In this document: positions 33,618-45,074 of the stretch, in pieces
Layout of the letters: the number at the start of each line of letters is the position of its first letter
How positions within the stretch are numbered: the stretch's first letter is position 1
DNA from: Dactylonectria macrodidyma
Taxonomy: Eukaryota; Ascomycota; Sordariomycetes; Hypocreales; Nectriaceae
Assembly: GCA_020744425.1 (NCBI GenBank)
Contig: JAGMUV010000020.1
Coordinates: forward strand, 868,001-932,000
Length of the DNA: 64,000 nucleotides
Direction: 5' to 3'
The notes under the pieces: generated by a model
Told to the model about the DNA's origin: nothing
Seen by the model: the letters and a program-made list of their open reading frames with translations, nothing else
Database searches by the model: none
Translations under genes and position numbers: made by a program

Positions 33618-35322
33618 GTGTTGTAATTAGAGAGTCGATGTTTTGATGAGAGGCGATATCCGCGCAATCAACTTTATCTCCGATTCTCATCTTAACACCT
33701 CGTTGGCTGATCTATCAATCCTCAAGGCATTTACTGTGATGTCTACCTCTAGACCGTAACACCCCTAAGACAACCGATCTTCCACAATCACTAACAGCTC
33801 GACGTGCAGCAACCCTAGATACACACAGCTACGGCGTCAGAAGCCCACATAGAGTCGTCCCGGATATCATTCTTCGCTTTAGATCTTCAATTCTTAGCTG
33901 CCATCAGCAGCCGCATTGTCATGCCGTGTTTTTTTTTCGGGTGATCTTCTCAAGTATGGCCTTGCTAGCGCTTGGTGTGTGGAGAAATCTGGGGACTGGG
34001 GACGCAACCTCCTGGGGCAAAACCTTCCCCCCGCGACCTCAACAGGTGACTTGGAATATCGTCTGGAATACGAAAGCGTTTATTGTTTCCATTTTGAGCT
34101 TTCCATCCCTGCTCTTAATGCTGGTAATGCGTTCCAAAACCCTGGAGGAAAGCTGGAAGTGGGAATCGCGGTGTGTCTTGGTTGCCGTTGCGACCCAACA
34201 GTGTTTCGGAGTCGCAGGTCATTGGCCAGGTCAATTGACCCTAGACCTAAGCTCCGAAAAAAGCCACATTTCGGAACGGCAGTCTATTGGCTGCTCTAAA
34301 CGAAGCAGCCAGCCCTGAATCCAGAACTCCCAGTCCAAGTGACTGACTGAATTCTGTAAGCTGTGAATAATTAGCCCAGCCACTCTCCCTGAATTTCAAA
34401 AGCCACATTCTCGAACGGCAGTCCATAATAGCCTGAATAGAGAACTACCGTTCATTATTTTAGAGGTGTAAATGGTGTAAATAGCCGTAGACCTTGGAGC
34501 CACGTTCCGGAGACGCCATGTGTCGGAACCACCGTTCATTGGCTGCCCGCAAAAATGAGGGGAAGCTCTCCAATTCTCCCAAACTTGGCCGAGGAGTTGG
34601 CCAAGGTTGGATTGTGATGTGACAGATCAAATGTTGATCAAGGTCGAGATGTGCGAGTTTTGAATCTTCCCACGTGGTCCCCTTTTTGGAGTTCGTTCGT
34701 TGCTTTAGACTTGGCGGCATGCTTGTTTGCAAATTGACATCTTGAAATCGACGTTCTTCAGCTCCGGCCAGATGACCACTTCCCGAATTCACAGCGTCAG
34801 CGATGGCAGGCCTCATTGTGTCGGGCTTCGTTCGGGATTTGCGGAGCAAGGCTCTGGATCGTGGAATTGCAAACCCTGTTGAACTTGTTGGAATTAGGTT
34901 CACTCGATAGTTCATGCAGAGTAATGTGTCATCCCATGCATCTGGTGTCGTTGGCTGAAAGAGCCTGCATCGTCGTTCCGCCGTTATCGCGAAGTAACGT
35001 AGGGATTTACCACCCGCCAAGACGCCTCAGCTCAAAAGCACAAACGGGAACAACCCAGCGCCAGACTGTGCTCCAGCTAAAGCATCATATCAGGGACATT
35101 AGAGTGCCTATTCCTTCCAAATTGGACGAGGGCTAGTCATGAGCTCCCTGTTCCGAAGATTTTGATGGTTCCGGGCCCACTCCAGCCCGGGGTTGTGGGG
35201 GAAACCCCATGGGCCTCGTCAACTCGCTTGCGTGACATCGGGCCAGAGAAGGGGTCGTTTGCGGGGAACTAGCAAGCTGGGAGAAAGGCTCTTGTCTAGC
35301 GGTCGGCTTCTCGCTGTGGGAG
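33618..35322. other. Intergenic region with degenerate short repeats
   Basis: Two overlapping plus-strand frames (33916-34318) and one minus-strand frame (34460-35020) are open but show no domain. A motif of the type agccacatt-cgaacggcagtc occurs at 34262-34283 and 34400-34422, and a weaker relative near 34520-34545. Confidence 0.4.
34260..34456. repeat. Degenerate direct repeat
   Basis: 34260-34335 and 34397-34456 share agccacatt, cgaacggcagtc, then after a variable gap cctgaat and agaact, in the same order. A third partial copy (tcggaac-accgttcattggctgc) lies near 34522-34546. Confidence 0.5.
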
Positions 35323-35330
35323 GATATAAG
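35323..35330 (+). promoter_or_regulatory. TATA-like box of the MFS transporter gene
   Basis: gatataag lies about 140 bp upstream of the ATG at 35466. A C/T-rich leader tract follows shortly before the start, as is usual for well-expressed fungal genes. Confidence 0.4.
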
Positions 35331-35465
35331 AAGCGAGTTCCACCCTTGCCAAGGTTCAACTCTCTACACCACACAGAGATTTCTCTCAAAGTGCCAACCA
35401 ATTGCGACAACTTCCCCCTCCTCTATCAACATCCACAACGACAACGACTCGTCTGTGCTGCAAAG

Positions 35466-37329
35466 ATGGGGAAAGACGACGAGAAGACCGGCCACGATGA
35501 GGTCACCCAGCTGGAGAACACTACCTCTGCGGCAGCCGAACCGACTCCTAATCCTGCCGACGAGAAGTTGACACTGCGCGATGTCTGGGCTTACCGTCGC
35601 GTCTTGGGCTTCTGTGGGTTTTCCAAGCCACCCAACACTCACCATCAGGCACTAACCGCCAAACCCTAGGCTTCATCATCTATCTCCTACCCATCAACTT
35701 CGGCTACGAAGTGTCCATGGTCGGCAAGCTCTTCGCCGTGATCCCGTTTGCGCAGCAATTCGGCTTCGAGGTCGACGGCACGTGGGTCGTCAAGGCCACC
35801 GACCAGCAGCTCGTCAACGCTGCCAGCACCATCGGCATCTTCAGCTCGGCCTTTGCGACTGGCATCGTCAGCGACTTCATCGGCCGCAAGAAGACCATCA
35901 TCCTGGCTTGTCTCATCTGCATCGGCGGCATCCTTCTACAGTACTATAGCACCAGCATCTACATGATCTTCGGTGGCAAGTTGGTGTCGACCCTGGGTTT
36001 CGGCTTGGGCCACTCGCTCGGTCCTGTGTTTGTGGCTGAGCTTGCCCCGACCAAGATGCGAGGTGTCTGCCTGGTTCTCATCGTAAGTCGGCTTGGATTT
36101 TGGCCTTTGGGAGCTAGATATCTAACACGTTATTAGAACACCAGCATCGTCCTAGGATTGTGGCTCAACTCGATCACAGTCTACGTTTGCTCCAAGTATA
36201 CTAACGACTTGGCATGGAGAGTGCCCATCATCACCCAGGTCATCCCACCGAGTCTGCTGCTCATCGCCCTGATCTTCCTCCCCGAGTCGCCCACGTGGCT
36301 TCTCATCAAGGGCCACCACGAAGAAGCCGCCAAGTCGTTCCGTCGCTTCAACGGAGCCAACTTCGATGTCGCCGCCGCCATCGAGGTAGCCACCGTCGCC
36401 ATCGCAAAGGAGGAGGCCGCCAAGAAGGAGCAGCAGGGGACCAGCTGGTTGGAATGCTTCCAGGGTACCAACTTTCGTAGGACGCTCATCATCGTCATGG
36501 TGTATATCTCGCAGCAAGCCGTCGGCGTCGCCTTTGTCAGCGGTTATCTCACGTAGGCTTCTCCTTCACCGCTGGGATGCTGTGGTTTCTAACAAGGAGT
36601 AGATATTATTTCCGACTTGCCGGTGTCAACGACCCCCTTGCTCTTGGACAGACAGCAAACGCCATTCAGTTCGTCGGTAACTTGTGCTCGTGGCCCCTCG
36701 TCGATCGGCTGGGCAGACGGCCGTTGATTGTTGGTGGATATACTATCATGACTGGTCTACTCCTTGTTATTGGTGGTATCAGCACCATTGGTACCCCTCC
36801 CGCTCTGTCCGCTACCGTCTCCTTGATGGTTATCTGGGGATTCTTGTATCAGGTAAGGCCTAAAAAGATGCACGTATTTCCTGAGGATTTAGCTAATGAT
36901 GTTCACAGGCAACCCTTGGCGCTGTGGCATATGCTATTGGAGGAGAGACTCCCAGGTAAGCTTTCCCGACGTCATACTGTATCAACCTTGACCAGTGACT
37001 AACTTCCATACAGCGTTCGACTCCGTCAAAAGACCTACAGTATCAACATCATGTGCTCGACCGCCGCCAGCTGCCTGGTCACCCAGGTGCTGCCCTACCT
37101 GCTCAACACCGACAAGGCGAACATCGGCGGCAAGATCGCCTTCATCTTCTTTGGTTTGTCGCTGCCCGTGCTGGTCTACCTTTACTTCTGTCTTCCAGAA
37201 CTCAAGGGCCGCAACTACGCCGAGGTGCAGGAGATGTTCGAGAACAAGGTTCCCGCAAGGCAGTTCAAGAAGTACAAGTGCGATTCCGCCCTGTTGGAGC
37301 AGAGCGATAAGAGGGTATTGGAAGCGTAA
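35466..37329 (+). CDS. MFS sugar porter (maltose/alpha-glucoside permease-like), 529 aa, six exons
   Basis: Exons are 35466-35613, 35670-36082, 36137-36552, 36603-36852, 36909-36955 and 37014-37329; the introns are 50-58 nt and the total of 1590 nt is in frame. It is a 12-helix proton symporter of the sugar-porter family: GYEVSMVGKLFAVIPFAQQF in helix 1, DFIGRKKTI between helices 2 and 3, FLPESPTWLL after helix 6, DRLGRRPLI between helices 8 and 9, and LPELKGRNYAEVQEMF after helix 12 (the PETKGR-type signature). The N-terminus is hydrophilic (about 40 residues). Substrate is probably a mono- or disaccharide taken up at the plasma membrane. It is convergent with the FMN monooxygenase gene. Confidence 0.93.
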
Positions 37330-37663
37330 TGGACATGGGACGCAGTAATTCTGTCAGCTAAAGTAGATGCTCTCGATATTCTAGATGAATATTCATATCA
37401 TCAAGTAACATTACTGGGCCATGCTTCACCCACAATCCATGTATTTTGATATACCACATTATCCCTGTCACTTTATTAAATCTGAAGTTTTTTGAGTAAT
37501 TCAGCTTCCGAACTATTGATACGTCAACTAACATATCACTTTTGTCCAACATTGTATTGATATTAGTTACTGAATTTTGGCCTTCATGATTTACTGGGCT
37601 ACTTTAATCTCACATCTGTGTGGTATGAAGCTACTTTATAAATTCTTCCAACATGATCATACA

Positions 37664-39124
37664 TCAGTTCTCGACCTGATAAGGTGGAAGCTTTTCGCCA
37701 GCTCGCCACTTATACTTGCTTCCTGGATGATCCTCTGGCAGCCGTTTCGACCCAATAAACACTTCCCTGGCCGTAGCACCCTCCTTCTCAACCTTGGACC
37801 TAAATATGCCGCGGCTCCTAAGCTCTGGAAGTACGTGTTCGATAATGTCTTTGAAGCTGCCGGGGTTGGTAACGTGGGCCAAGTTGAAGCCATCCACGTC
37901 AGCAATCTTGACCCATCGCTCCAGCTCATCTGCGACAGTTGTGGGGCTGCCTACCACTCTAGCCTGGAGTCCTCCGACACTCAGGTATTCGATAATTCTT
38001 CGCTTTGTCCATGGCAGATTTTCCGTTCCTGGAACTGTGTCAGACCATCGCCGCACGATGGACTGGATCCGAGGAGAGTCGCTGTAGCGAAAGTCATCGT
38101 CGTCAGCGTAGCCAGAGAGGTCAACACCAGTCCACCCGCCGAAGAGGGCGAGAGCGCCCTCCTCATCGGCATACCGTAGGTACTCTTGGTGCTTTGCTAA
38201 GGCCTCCTCGTCGGTGCGTGCGACTATAATGTTCATTCCCACGATCACCTTGATATGATTTGGGTCTCTCCCCTCGTCAGATGCAACCTTGCGGATATTA
38301 TTTACCGTCTGGCGGACGATTTCAGGCGTCTGGCCACCAACGAATATGGCCTCACCATGTTTGCCGCCGAAACCGTTTCCAGCTTCAGAAACTCCGGCCT
38401 GGAAGAGAAAAGGAGTACGCTGAGGAGATGGCTCGCAGAAATGTGGCCCTGGAACCTGGAAATATTTCCCCTCGTGGTTAATTTGCCGGACACCATCAGC
38501 CGCTATGTACGTGCCGGATTCGCGATCTGCAAGGACAGCATCGTCTCTGAAACTTCCCTCCCATAGCTTGTAAAGCACTTCCAGATATTCATGCGCGATT
38601 GCGTATCGCTCGTCGTGTGGAATTTGCTCTTTGAGGCCATGGTTCCGCGCTGCGCTGTCCAGGTAAGACGTGACAATATTCCACGCGACGCGTCCTTCGC
38701 TCAGGTGGTCGACAGTCGACAGTCGTCGGGCTAGCGAATAGGGCTTTTCATACGTCAAACTAGCCGTGACGCCGAAGATGAGGTTCTTTGTTGCGGCTGC
38801 CATGGCTGGGATCAGATACAGCGGATCATTGACCGGGAACTGTGCCCCCGAATTGAGAGCCGGTATAACGTTGGACGGCCCTTTGTAAACATCGTACGGG
38901 CCTAGTGTATCGGCAATGAATATGGCATGGAAGTCAGCCTTGTCCAGGAGCTGTGCCAGTTCAATCCAAAATGACAATTTCTTGTACTGATCCGTCTTGT
39001 TTTCCGGATGCCGCCAGAGTCCAGGAGAGAGGTGTCCTGGAGTGTTCATGACGAAGGCATTGAGGATGATTTGCCTCTTTCCGTTGGCCAGTTGCTCTGT
39101 GGCGGGTGAAGAATTATCGGCCAT
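37664..39124 (-). CDS. FMN-dependent monooxygenase of the NtaA/SnaA/DszA type, 486 aa
   Basis: Single exon. The start QIILNAFVMNTPGHLSPGLW, then FWIELAQLLDKADFHAIFIA and ADTLGPYDVYKG, mark the class C (luciferase-like) flavin monooxygenase group that includes nitrilotriacetate and dibenzothiophene-sulfone monooxygenases. Other family marks are YSLARRLSTVDHLSEGRVAW, NIVTSYLDSAARNHGL, PFLFQAGVSEAGNGFGGKHG and a C-terminal AHVTNPGSF. These enzymes use FMNH2 from a separate reductase; no reductase is encoded here. Fungal members are thought to act in sulfur/nitrogen scavenging or xenobiotic oxidation, but the substrate is unknown. The lack of introns in a gene of this length, unlike its neighbours, is compatible with old bacterial transfer (inference). 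Confidence 0.93.
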   Translation of the reverse strand: MADNSSPATEQLANGKRQIILNAFVMNTPGHLSPGLWRHPENKTDQYKKLSFWIELAQLLDKADFHAIFIADTLGPYDVYKGPSNVIPALNSGAQFPVNDPLYLIPAMAAATKNLIFGVTASLTYEKPYSLARRLSTVDHLSEGRVAWNIVTSYLDSAARNHGLKEQIPHDERYAIAHEYLEVLYKLWEGSFRDDAVLADRESGTYIAADGVRQINHEGKYFQVPGPHFCEPSPQRTPFLFQAGVSEAGNGFGGKHGEAIFVGGQTPEIVRQTVNNIRKVASDEGRDPNHIKVIVGMNIIVARTDEEALAKHQEYLRYADEEGALALFGGWTGVDLSGYADDDDFRYSDSPRIQSIVRRWSDTVPGTENLPWTKRRIIEYLSVGGLQARVVGSPTTVADELERWVKIADVDGFNLAHVTNPGSFKDIIEHVLPELRSRGIFRSKVEKEGATAREVFIGSKRLPEDHPGSKYKWRAGEKLPPYQVEN

Positions 39125-41822
39125 GTTGAGAAGCGTGAGGATGAGGATGGAAATGTTCTCAGGACCGCAGGGTTACGTTGAAGATTCCAGTGGGTAATTA
39201 CTGGAGAGGGGCAGCAGTGCTGATGGGACAAAGGAAGATCAAGGTTCGATACAATGGTGGTTGACAACAAAACGTTATTGATTTGCCATGAGCCATAAAA
39301 AGGAACGATCTTACTGGCTGCGTCGGCTGGTTGGGTAGGACTGCCAAATTGCATCATTGCACGCCATCTTCGTGATAAGCAACAAGCGCCGATCTCGCAG
39401 TTGTTATTATCTGGTACGATCCTACAAAAACCCACGTGCGGACAAATTCCATTCTTCCCTGATCTCATGAGTTTGAAACCGGATTTTTCGAGCCGTACGC
39501 AATGGAGTCATTTCCGGGATAGCTGTAGATCTCATTTGTCTTCTGCCTAGCACAACCATGGACAGGCTGTTGGTTACGCATGCGTGCATGCTGGGAGGAG
39601 ATAGCGCCATACGCCATATGAAAGATGTAATGAAATAATTGGGCCTTGAGATTTCCAAATCGCCGTCGATGGGATTCCAATTATGATATGAAGGATTCGT
39701 TTGGGGAAGATGGGAGAGATCATTATACTTGAGATGACCTGCAGATTTCATTCCAAGCCTGATCAATGCTTGGTGTCTCGGGGACGGTGTCATTCATTGT
39801 CTAGCCACGAATTGACTGATAATAGCCGATTTGTCTAGAGTTTTGAAAACCTGTCGTTACAATTGAGTGTCTCCGAGTTGTCTTTGATCCCCCAAGCTAC
39901 CATTGGCTATAGCGTGCTATTCAACCTCAGCGTCGCCTTTTGCGGTGTCGTCATGGGCGCAGTCAAGATCCAGAAAGCGTATCTTTCCAGAGACTCTAAC
40001 ACTTCTTAGGTGCTCATTGTTTTAAATATGACGAATAATGTATTTGGTTGCGATTTTACCATCCTTACTTGCTTGTTCACGACTCGTCTTCGGCATCTCC
40101 GGCTGCGGGCTTCACTGAGCAGACTGCGCTAGCTTTAGCTGCCCCCTCCTCACCAGAGACGGCGCCGCCTAGCTAGCGCTAGCCTAGTCATGTCCCCGGA
40201 TGATTCCCTTTTCGCAGTGGTGTTTCATGTCGCAGTGAGCGGGTGGACTCGAAGCCACGTTTCTGACTGGTTAATCACGCAGTTGGTGCTTACCCTATAC
40301 TTCACGCTGTGCGTTCTGACGCATGAAGCGGTGGATGTACTCGGTGGCCTATATGGCAAAATCGTTGCTACGACGGCAAATAAAATCTTTGAGGAAACTA
40401 TAAGTTATGTCTGCTCGCAATGGAGTTAAAGGATGCTGTTCCTATCCTGCAGGGGTTGGCTCAAATTTGGAAACTTGTCTCTCGTCATGGTTAGTAAACC
40501 AAGCCACTTGTTCCTAAGCCTTTCCAGGGTTGCTACCTAATCACCCTAGACACTGCTTTTTGGTCAAAAATCTATTGCGACCAAAGTCAATGCGATGGTC
40601 CTAGACTTTGACTTGGCTGCAGTCGCCATCTTTGAAATCCCAATAAGTAGACAATACGGAGACGATTCATTGGACTCTCCCGGAGCGGCCCACCCAAGCT
40701 AACAGAACCTGTGATTAATGGCTAATACTAGGCAATACTTTCTTCAGCAGTCAGGCAACGTTACCCACTTGACCACCTAGAAGCATTCTACAACAAACAA
40801 TAGCCAAGATGCTATCTCACAATTTATTCTTCACTGACGTCATCATCCACATTACGGCGGGCTGTTCAATCGAGATTGTGATGGTAATTTCGGAAATAAT
40901 GCTGGACGCATTTCTTTGCAGGTTTCAGGTCCATGCACCACCGATGAAAGTTTAGTTCGGGCTAAGAAAAGTGTATTGCTTGCTGTCAAAAAACGCATCG
41001 AAGATCGTCTGACAAGGATCACAGCATTCAGGTATGGGATAATGACCATGGGAATCGAAATGAAATTGAAGGCTTAGACTGGGCAATACCTGCTAGGAAA
41101 GCTATCGAAGCTTGGCATCACCTACGTACTGAGAAAGGCTTCAATACTACTCTGACAGCAATGTCAGATCACATCAGTTGTGCTATCGGACGCCCTACGC
41201 TTGGGACGCGTCCTCCTCGCTTCACGGTGTCAGCCTGTCAGAGGGAGGGGGGGTGGGAAAGCTGATCCGGTCCAAAGCCCTTAAATGGTTCCCAAAGAGC
41301 GATGATATGCGTAAGATCTAACCGCAGACGTCAGTAGTTACAGCTCGGACCCCAAGCACTGACTCGCTCAGCAGTTTCATTGGTGCATGAAGGATCGACA
41401 TCGTTAATATTTGGAGACTAAGACCCGGGGGCGCTGGTCCAGATCGCCAGCCACGAGATAGGCTTGCCTCGTTACGATGCTAGTGAGGAGAACTGTCCAA
41501 GCGCGGGGCACATTTGCCCATATCCCCGGTGGCGAAATGCGAATTAAGTGACATGTCATTCTGCTACGTCGTGAGTTACGCACCGGCCCACGGAGAGTTA
41601 ATGCCACCCATCGTCATATTGATTAACTTGGCACGTGGTTGCTCCGGGCTATCAAACGGGCGTTGTGCCAAGCGCCATTCGTCTGGGTACGCCTCTCAGG
41701 GGTAGTTGGCCTTAGAAGGTCTTATTTATCTGGGTCCATCTCCCTCGTGCCGGCCATGAGGAGTGAGACTGCTCCTACGATAACGAATCCACCGATCGCA
41801 TCATCGGATCTCCTCAGCGACC
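39125..41822. other. Gene-poor region with decayed coding fragments
   Basis: It contains the monooxygenase promoter at the left, then protein-like fragments. Near 39890-40010 a plus frame reads TIGYSVLFNLSVAFCGVVMG. At 40190-40429 lies a 79-codon frame with a hydrophobic centre. A clearer relic lies at 40842-41230. None is intact. Confidence 0.4.
40842..41230 (+). pseudogene. Fragment of a decayed gene of unknown family
   Basis: The plus-strand frame reads HYGGLFNRDCDGNFGNNAGR, then SLVRAKKSVLLAVKKRIEDR and LTRITAF. It then needs a one-base shift near 41060, past the TAG at 41075-41077, to continue as NEIEGLDWAIPARKAIEAWH, HLRTEKGFNTTL and beyond. Both parts look like one charged helical protein. 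The family is not recognised. Confidence 0.4.
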
Positions 41823-43331
41823 ATGGCCTCCACAGGCACCGACCCGCTCTTCGTCGAAGCATGCATCTATCTCGGCATTAGCATTATCGTCATCGGCTTT
41901 CGAACCTTCTGCCGGACCAAGCAGGGCGGCTTTCGCAATCTCCAGGCCGACGACTACCTGATGCTCATCCTCATCATCCCCCTCACTGGGGAGACGTTCT
42001 TGGGCTACACTGTCGGCACGTGGTATCATGGCCTCACCAACAGCGGCATGACTGATAAGCAGCGCGCTGCATTGTCACCCGATAGCGACGAGTATAAATG
42101 GAGGTATGTTGAGCTGGGGATCATCCGTTGCCATAGAGAGTCCAGGTCAACATCTGCAGATACTGAAACGTTCTGTAGAGTTGGCGGTTCCAAAAACCAG
42201 GTTATTGGCTGGTCTGTATATACTACAGTCATGTGGATTATCAAGGCATCCATGTGTGCCTTCTATCTACGCTTGACAGTAGGCGATGTTATCAACACTA
42301 GCTGAGAAGATAATCTAACAGTGATCTCAGTCCGGTTTGATGCGTTATAAGACCAGAGTATATCTGGGCTTTGCATTTATTGTTGTCTCCTACATCATGG
42401 CCATGTGCTGCATACTGTTTAGTTGCCAGCCCATGCACAAGTTATGGCAAATTAACCCATACCCAGGAAGTGCGTTACCTCTCTGTTCCCAACTCCCTTC
42501 TCTGCCCTGTCCTCTTCAATAGCCCAGTGATTATGGTGGCATATAAGTTGTCATGGAACACTCGCTAACAGCTGAAACTTCCCTTCCAGATCTTTGCGAA
42601 CCTGCCATCAATAGGCTCAATGTTTATATGATTATGTTTCTGAACCTATTCACGGACATCTATCTAATTATGATTCCCATTCCTATGCTCTTGGGAGCTC
42701 AAATCGCCCGTGCTAGGAAAGCTGGCCTTGTCGTGATATTCTCTGGTGGCATCTTCGTTATTATTGCCGGGCTGCTTCGCTCTATTTTTATACTCCAGGT
42801 TTGTTTTTACCTTTACTTTTTGACTTCTATGAGTTCGCGCCCAGTTCATGATTCACTAACGCTTTCCGAATGTAGAGCCCAATCACAGGACCAAGACAAG
42901 CGGCTACCTGGGCGGTACGAGAGACATTCGTTGCCGTTATTACATCAAACCTACCTCTGACTTGGGGGTGGATGCGACAAAAGCTGAGACCACTATTTGG
43001 CTCGCTCATCTCTTCCGATAAGTCACAGTACAAGACTGGCCCAGAACCCGGCAGTATCATGTTGGGTAATCGGGGTGACCGAACGACTTGGCGGAGCCAG
43101 CAAAGGCCGTCGGTCCAGACTACTGTCACGAGCTCCAAAAATGATATTTTCATACATGCTGATGAGGCGAGCTCTGATCAGATCAACCCCCCTGCAAAAA
43201 TATTCAACGGAATCACAAAAGAGGTGGAGTTTGAGGTTTCATCATCGGCTGTACCAGATTCCAAGTATCCCTTCAACGGCAGCAGTGTAGCGTCCTTGGA
43301 GTCACATTCTCCACACTCCCCTCATCATTAA
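41823..43331 (+). CDS. Rhodopsin-domain (PTH11/SAT4-like) integral membrane protein, 394 aa, five exons
   Basis: Exons are 41823-42103, 42179-42278, 42331-42469, 42590-42798 and 42876-43331; introns are 75, 52, 120 and 77 nt and the total of 1185 nt is in frame. Seven hydrophobic helices can be placed, with the family's marks: FRTFCRT after helix 1 and QADDYLMLILIIPL in helix 2, IGWSVYTTVMWIIKASMCAF (helix 3), VYLGFAFIVVSYIMAMCCIL (helix 4), PGNLCEPAINRLNVY before helix 5, TDIYLIMIPIPMLLGAQIAR, and SPITGPRQAATWAVRETFVA near helix 7. The tail of about 110 residues is polar. This family includes PTH11-type receptors implicated in surface or host sensing; the ligand is unknown. The first intron is a multiple of 3 without a stop, so a retained-intron isoform is possible. 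Confidence 0.87.
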
Positions 43332-45074
43332 GTGGTGCTTTAGAGGGATATTTCAAGCTGCTTTAGTTAATCCAACCATCAAGTGGACAAGAGAATGTAC
43401 TTGGCACCGAATGACGTGACACTCAAAGACCCGGCCCAACCATTACCCACGGCGTCGTAAGTTTTAACTCTTACTTCTGGGAAGTTTCTGGGAAAGGTCT
43501 GGTGAGATGAAATCTGCGTTTTCGAATCACTGTGCGGCCTAGATAAGTGATTGATGTCCCTGTTATCTTGATCGAACACGTAACACCTTCCATACCCCCC
43601 CCCCCCCCCCCCCCCCCTTCTCCCCCCACGCGAAGTTGATAATGAAGCAACGTGATTGTTCGGTCTGAGTGGTATGAATGGGATATAGTAGCTCTCACAT
43701 GTTTAGTAGTGAGGGGATTGCAGACTCTACACCAGAGACGGGATTGTAATTTGAAGTTACAAATCCTAATTGGAAATTACATTCTGTGGAAGTGCATATT
43801 TCATTCTATCCAAGTTGACAAGTAAGAGTTAGGTACAAATGGTCTTGGCCTTATTAGGTTGCCTAGAGTCTGCAGTCGAAGGGCATTTCGGCGCATGCGG
43901 ACTTTGGCGTCTTGGTCTGGCATCTGGCAGAACGCAATGAGGGGGAAGAAAGCCAGCCTCAATCGCCTTCTTCTCGTCTATTGCATTATGACTTTGAATG
44001 TAAAAGTCAGACCATACGTATGAAAAATAAATTGAGCCCTTTGAATCCATTGCTTTAGCAACCCCCATAACCCCAGATACTAGTCACTCTAGGGTGAAGA
44101 TCTTACTACGAATAAGCTGCCCGATCCCATCAAGGGAGAGCTTGTTGCTGGCACAAATGCGAAAAAAAAAACACAGTTTCTTTTCTCACACTCTTATCAT
44201 TTCTAAGATCCAATGCTTCTACAGTTGCTAGTGAAGATATAACTAGGTACTATCTCCCTCCCAGATAGAGCCTGGCACTGGCACAGACAGCAAAGGTATG
44301 TCATCTACTCTTGTATCAGGAACCGCAACAAAAGCCAGTCTTGATGCGATGGGTAACCCCCCAGATTTCACATCTCTGGGACACAGTTAATGCTCATCCA
44401 AGACAAAGATCTCATTGCAACGATTCTACCTGCGTGTATGGAAAAGCCGGGCGCGCAGCATCAGAGCACGAAAAAGGCAAGAAAAGCTGTCGACCATTTC
44501 ACGGAAAATTCTTGTTCAAACTAGCAGTTAAAATATCCGTTCACTAAGTGGCACGGGTACATCTTAGACTGCAAATGCTTTTGTTATAGCGGTGCCTCTT
44601 CATGGTGATATGAGTGTATCTTCTGGTTATTCGCTTAAAGGCAGATTCAATTTTCGAGAACGCTTCTTGATCCTAAGCCTCGCTATCACTTATCGACTAC
44701 CTGTCATGCCACAGACCCGTCATTATCAGCGTCGATGGCACTGAAAGCCCAAAAATACCCCAAACTGCCCCGTCCAGATTTCGCAAACCACAAAAAAAGA
44801 AATCAACCTGTGCAAGAATCGAATTTCATCAAAGTTTTGACATATTTCAGATGAGAGCTGCGGACCTAGCCGCTAATTTTCCAGATACCAAAACTAAAAA
44901 GCAGCCAAGCCAGCGCCGGTGAGGACCACGTTCTAAATCTCCAAAAAGTCGCCAGCTGTTTTCCTGTCTCGGTACAGATAAAAGAAGCCAACCACCGGGG
45001 TAGACGCTTAATCGGAGAAGAGAAGAGTTAAATGTCGGCGCTGTGATTAAGAGGGGGGTTCCGTGCATCTTAGT
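43332..45074. other. Intergenic region with long poly-C run
   Basis: No supported gene. 23 consecutive C occur at 43595-43617. Short frames show no domain. Confidence 0.5.

Noticed and set aside
34460..35020. 186-codon minus-strand frame as a gene
   Set aside because: No domain, no clear start context, composition like the antisense of non-coding sequence; it overlaps the degenerate repeats at its left end.
43595..43617. 23-C run as a special structure (for example an i-motif/G-quadruplex switch)
   Set aside because: It lies far from any gene start, and plain homopolymers of this kind recur in the window (12 G at 30142, 14 G at 55206). No sign of function.
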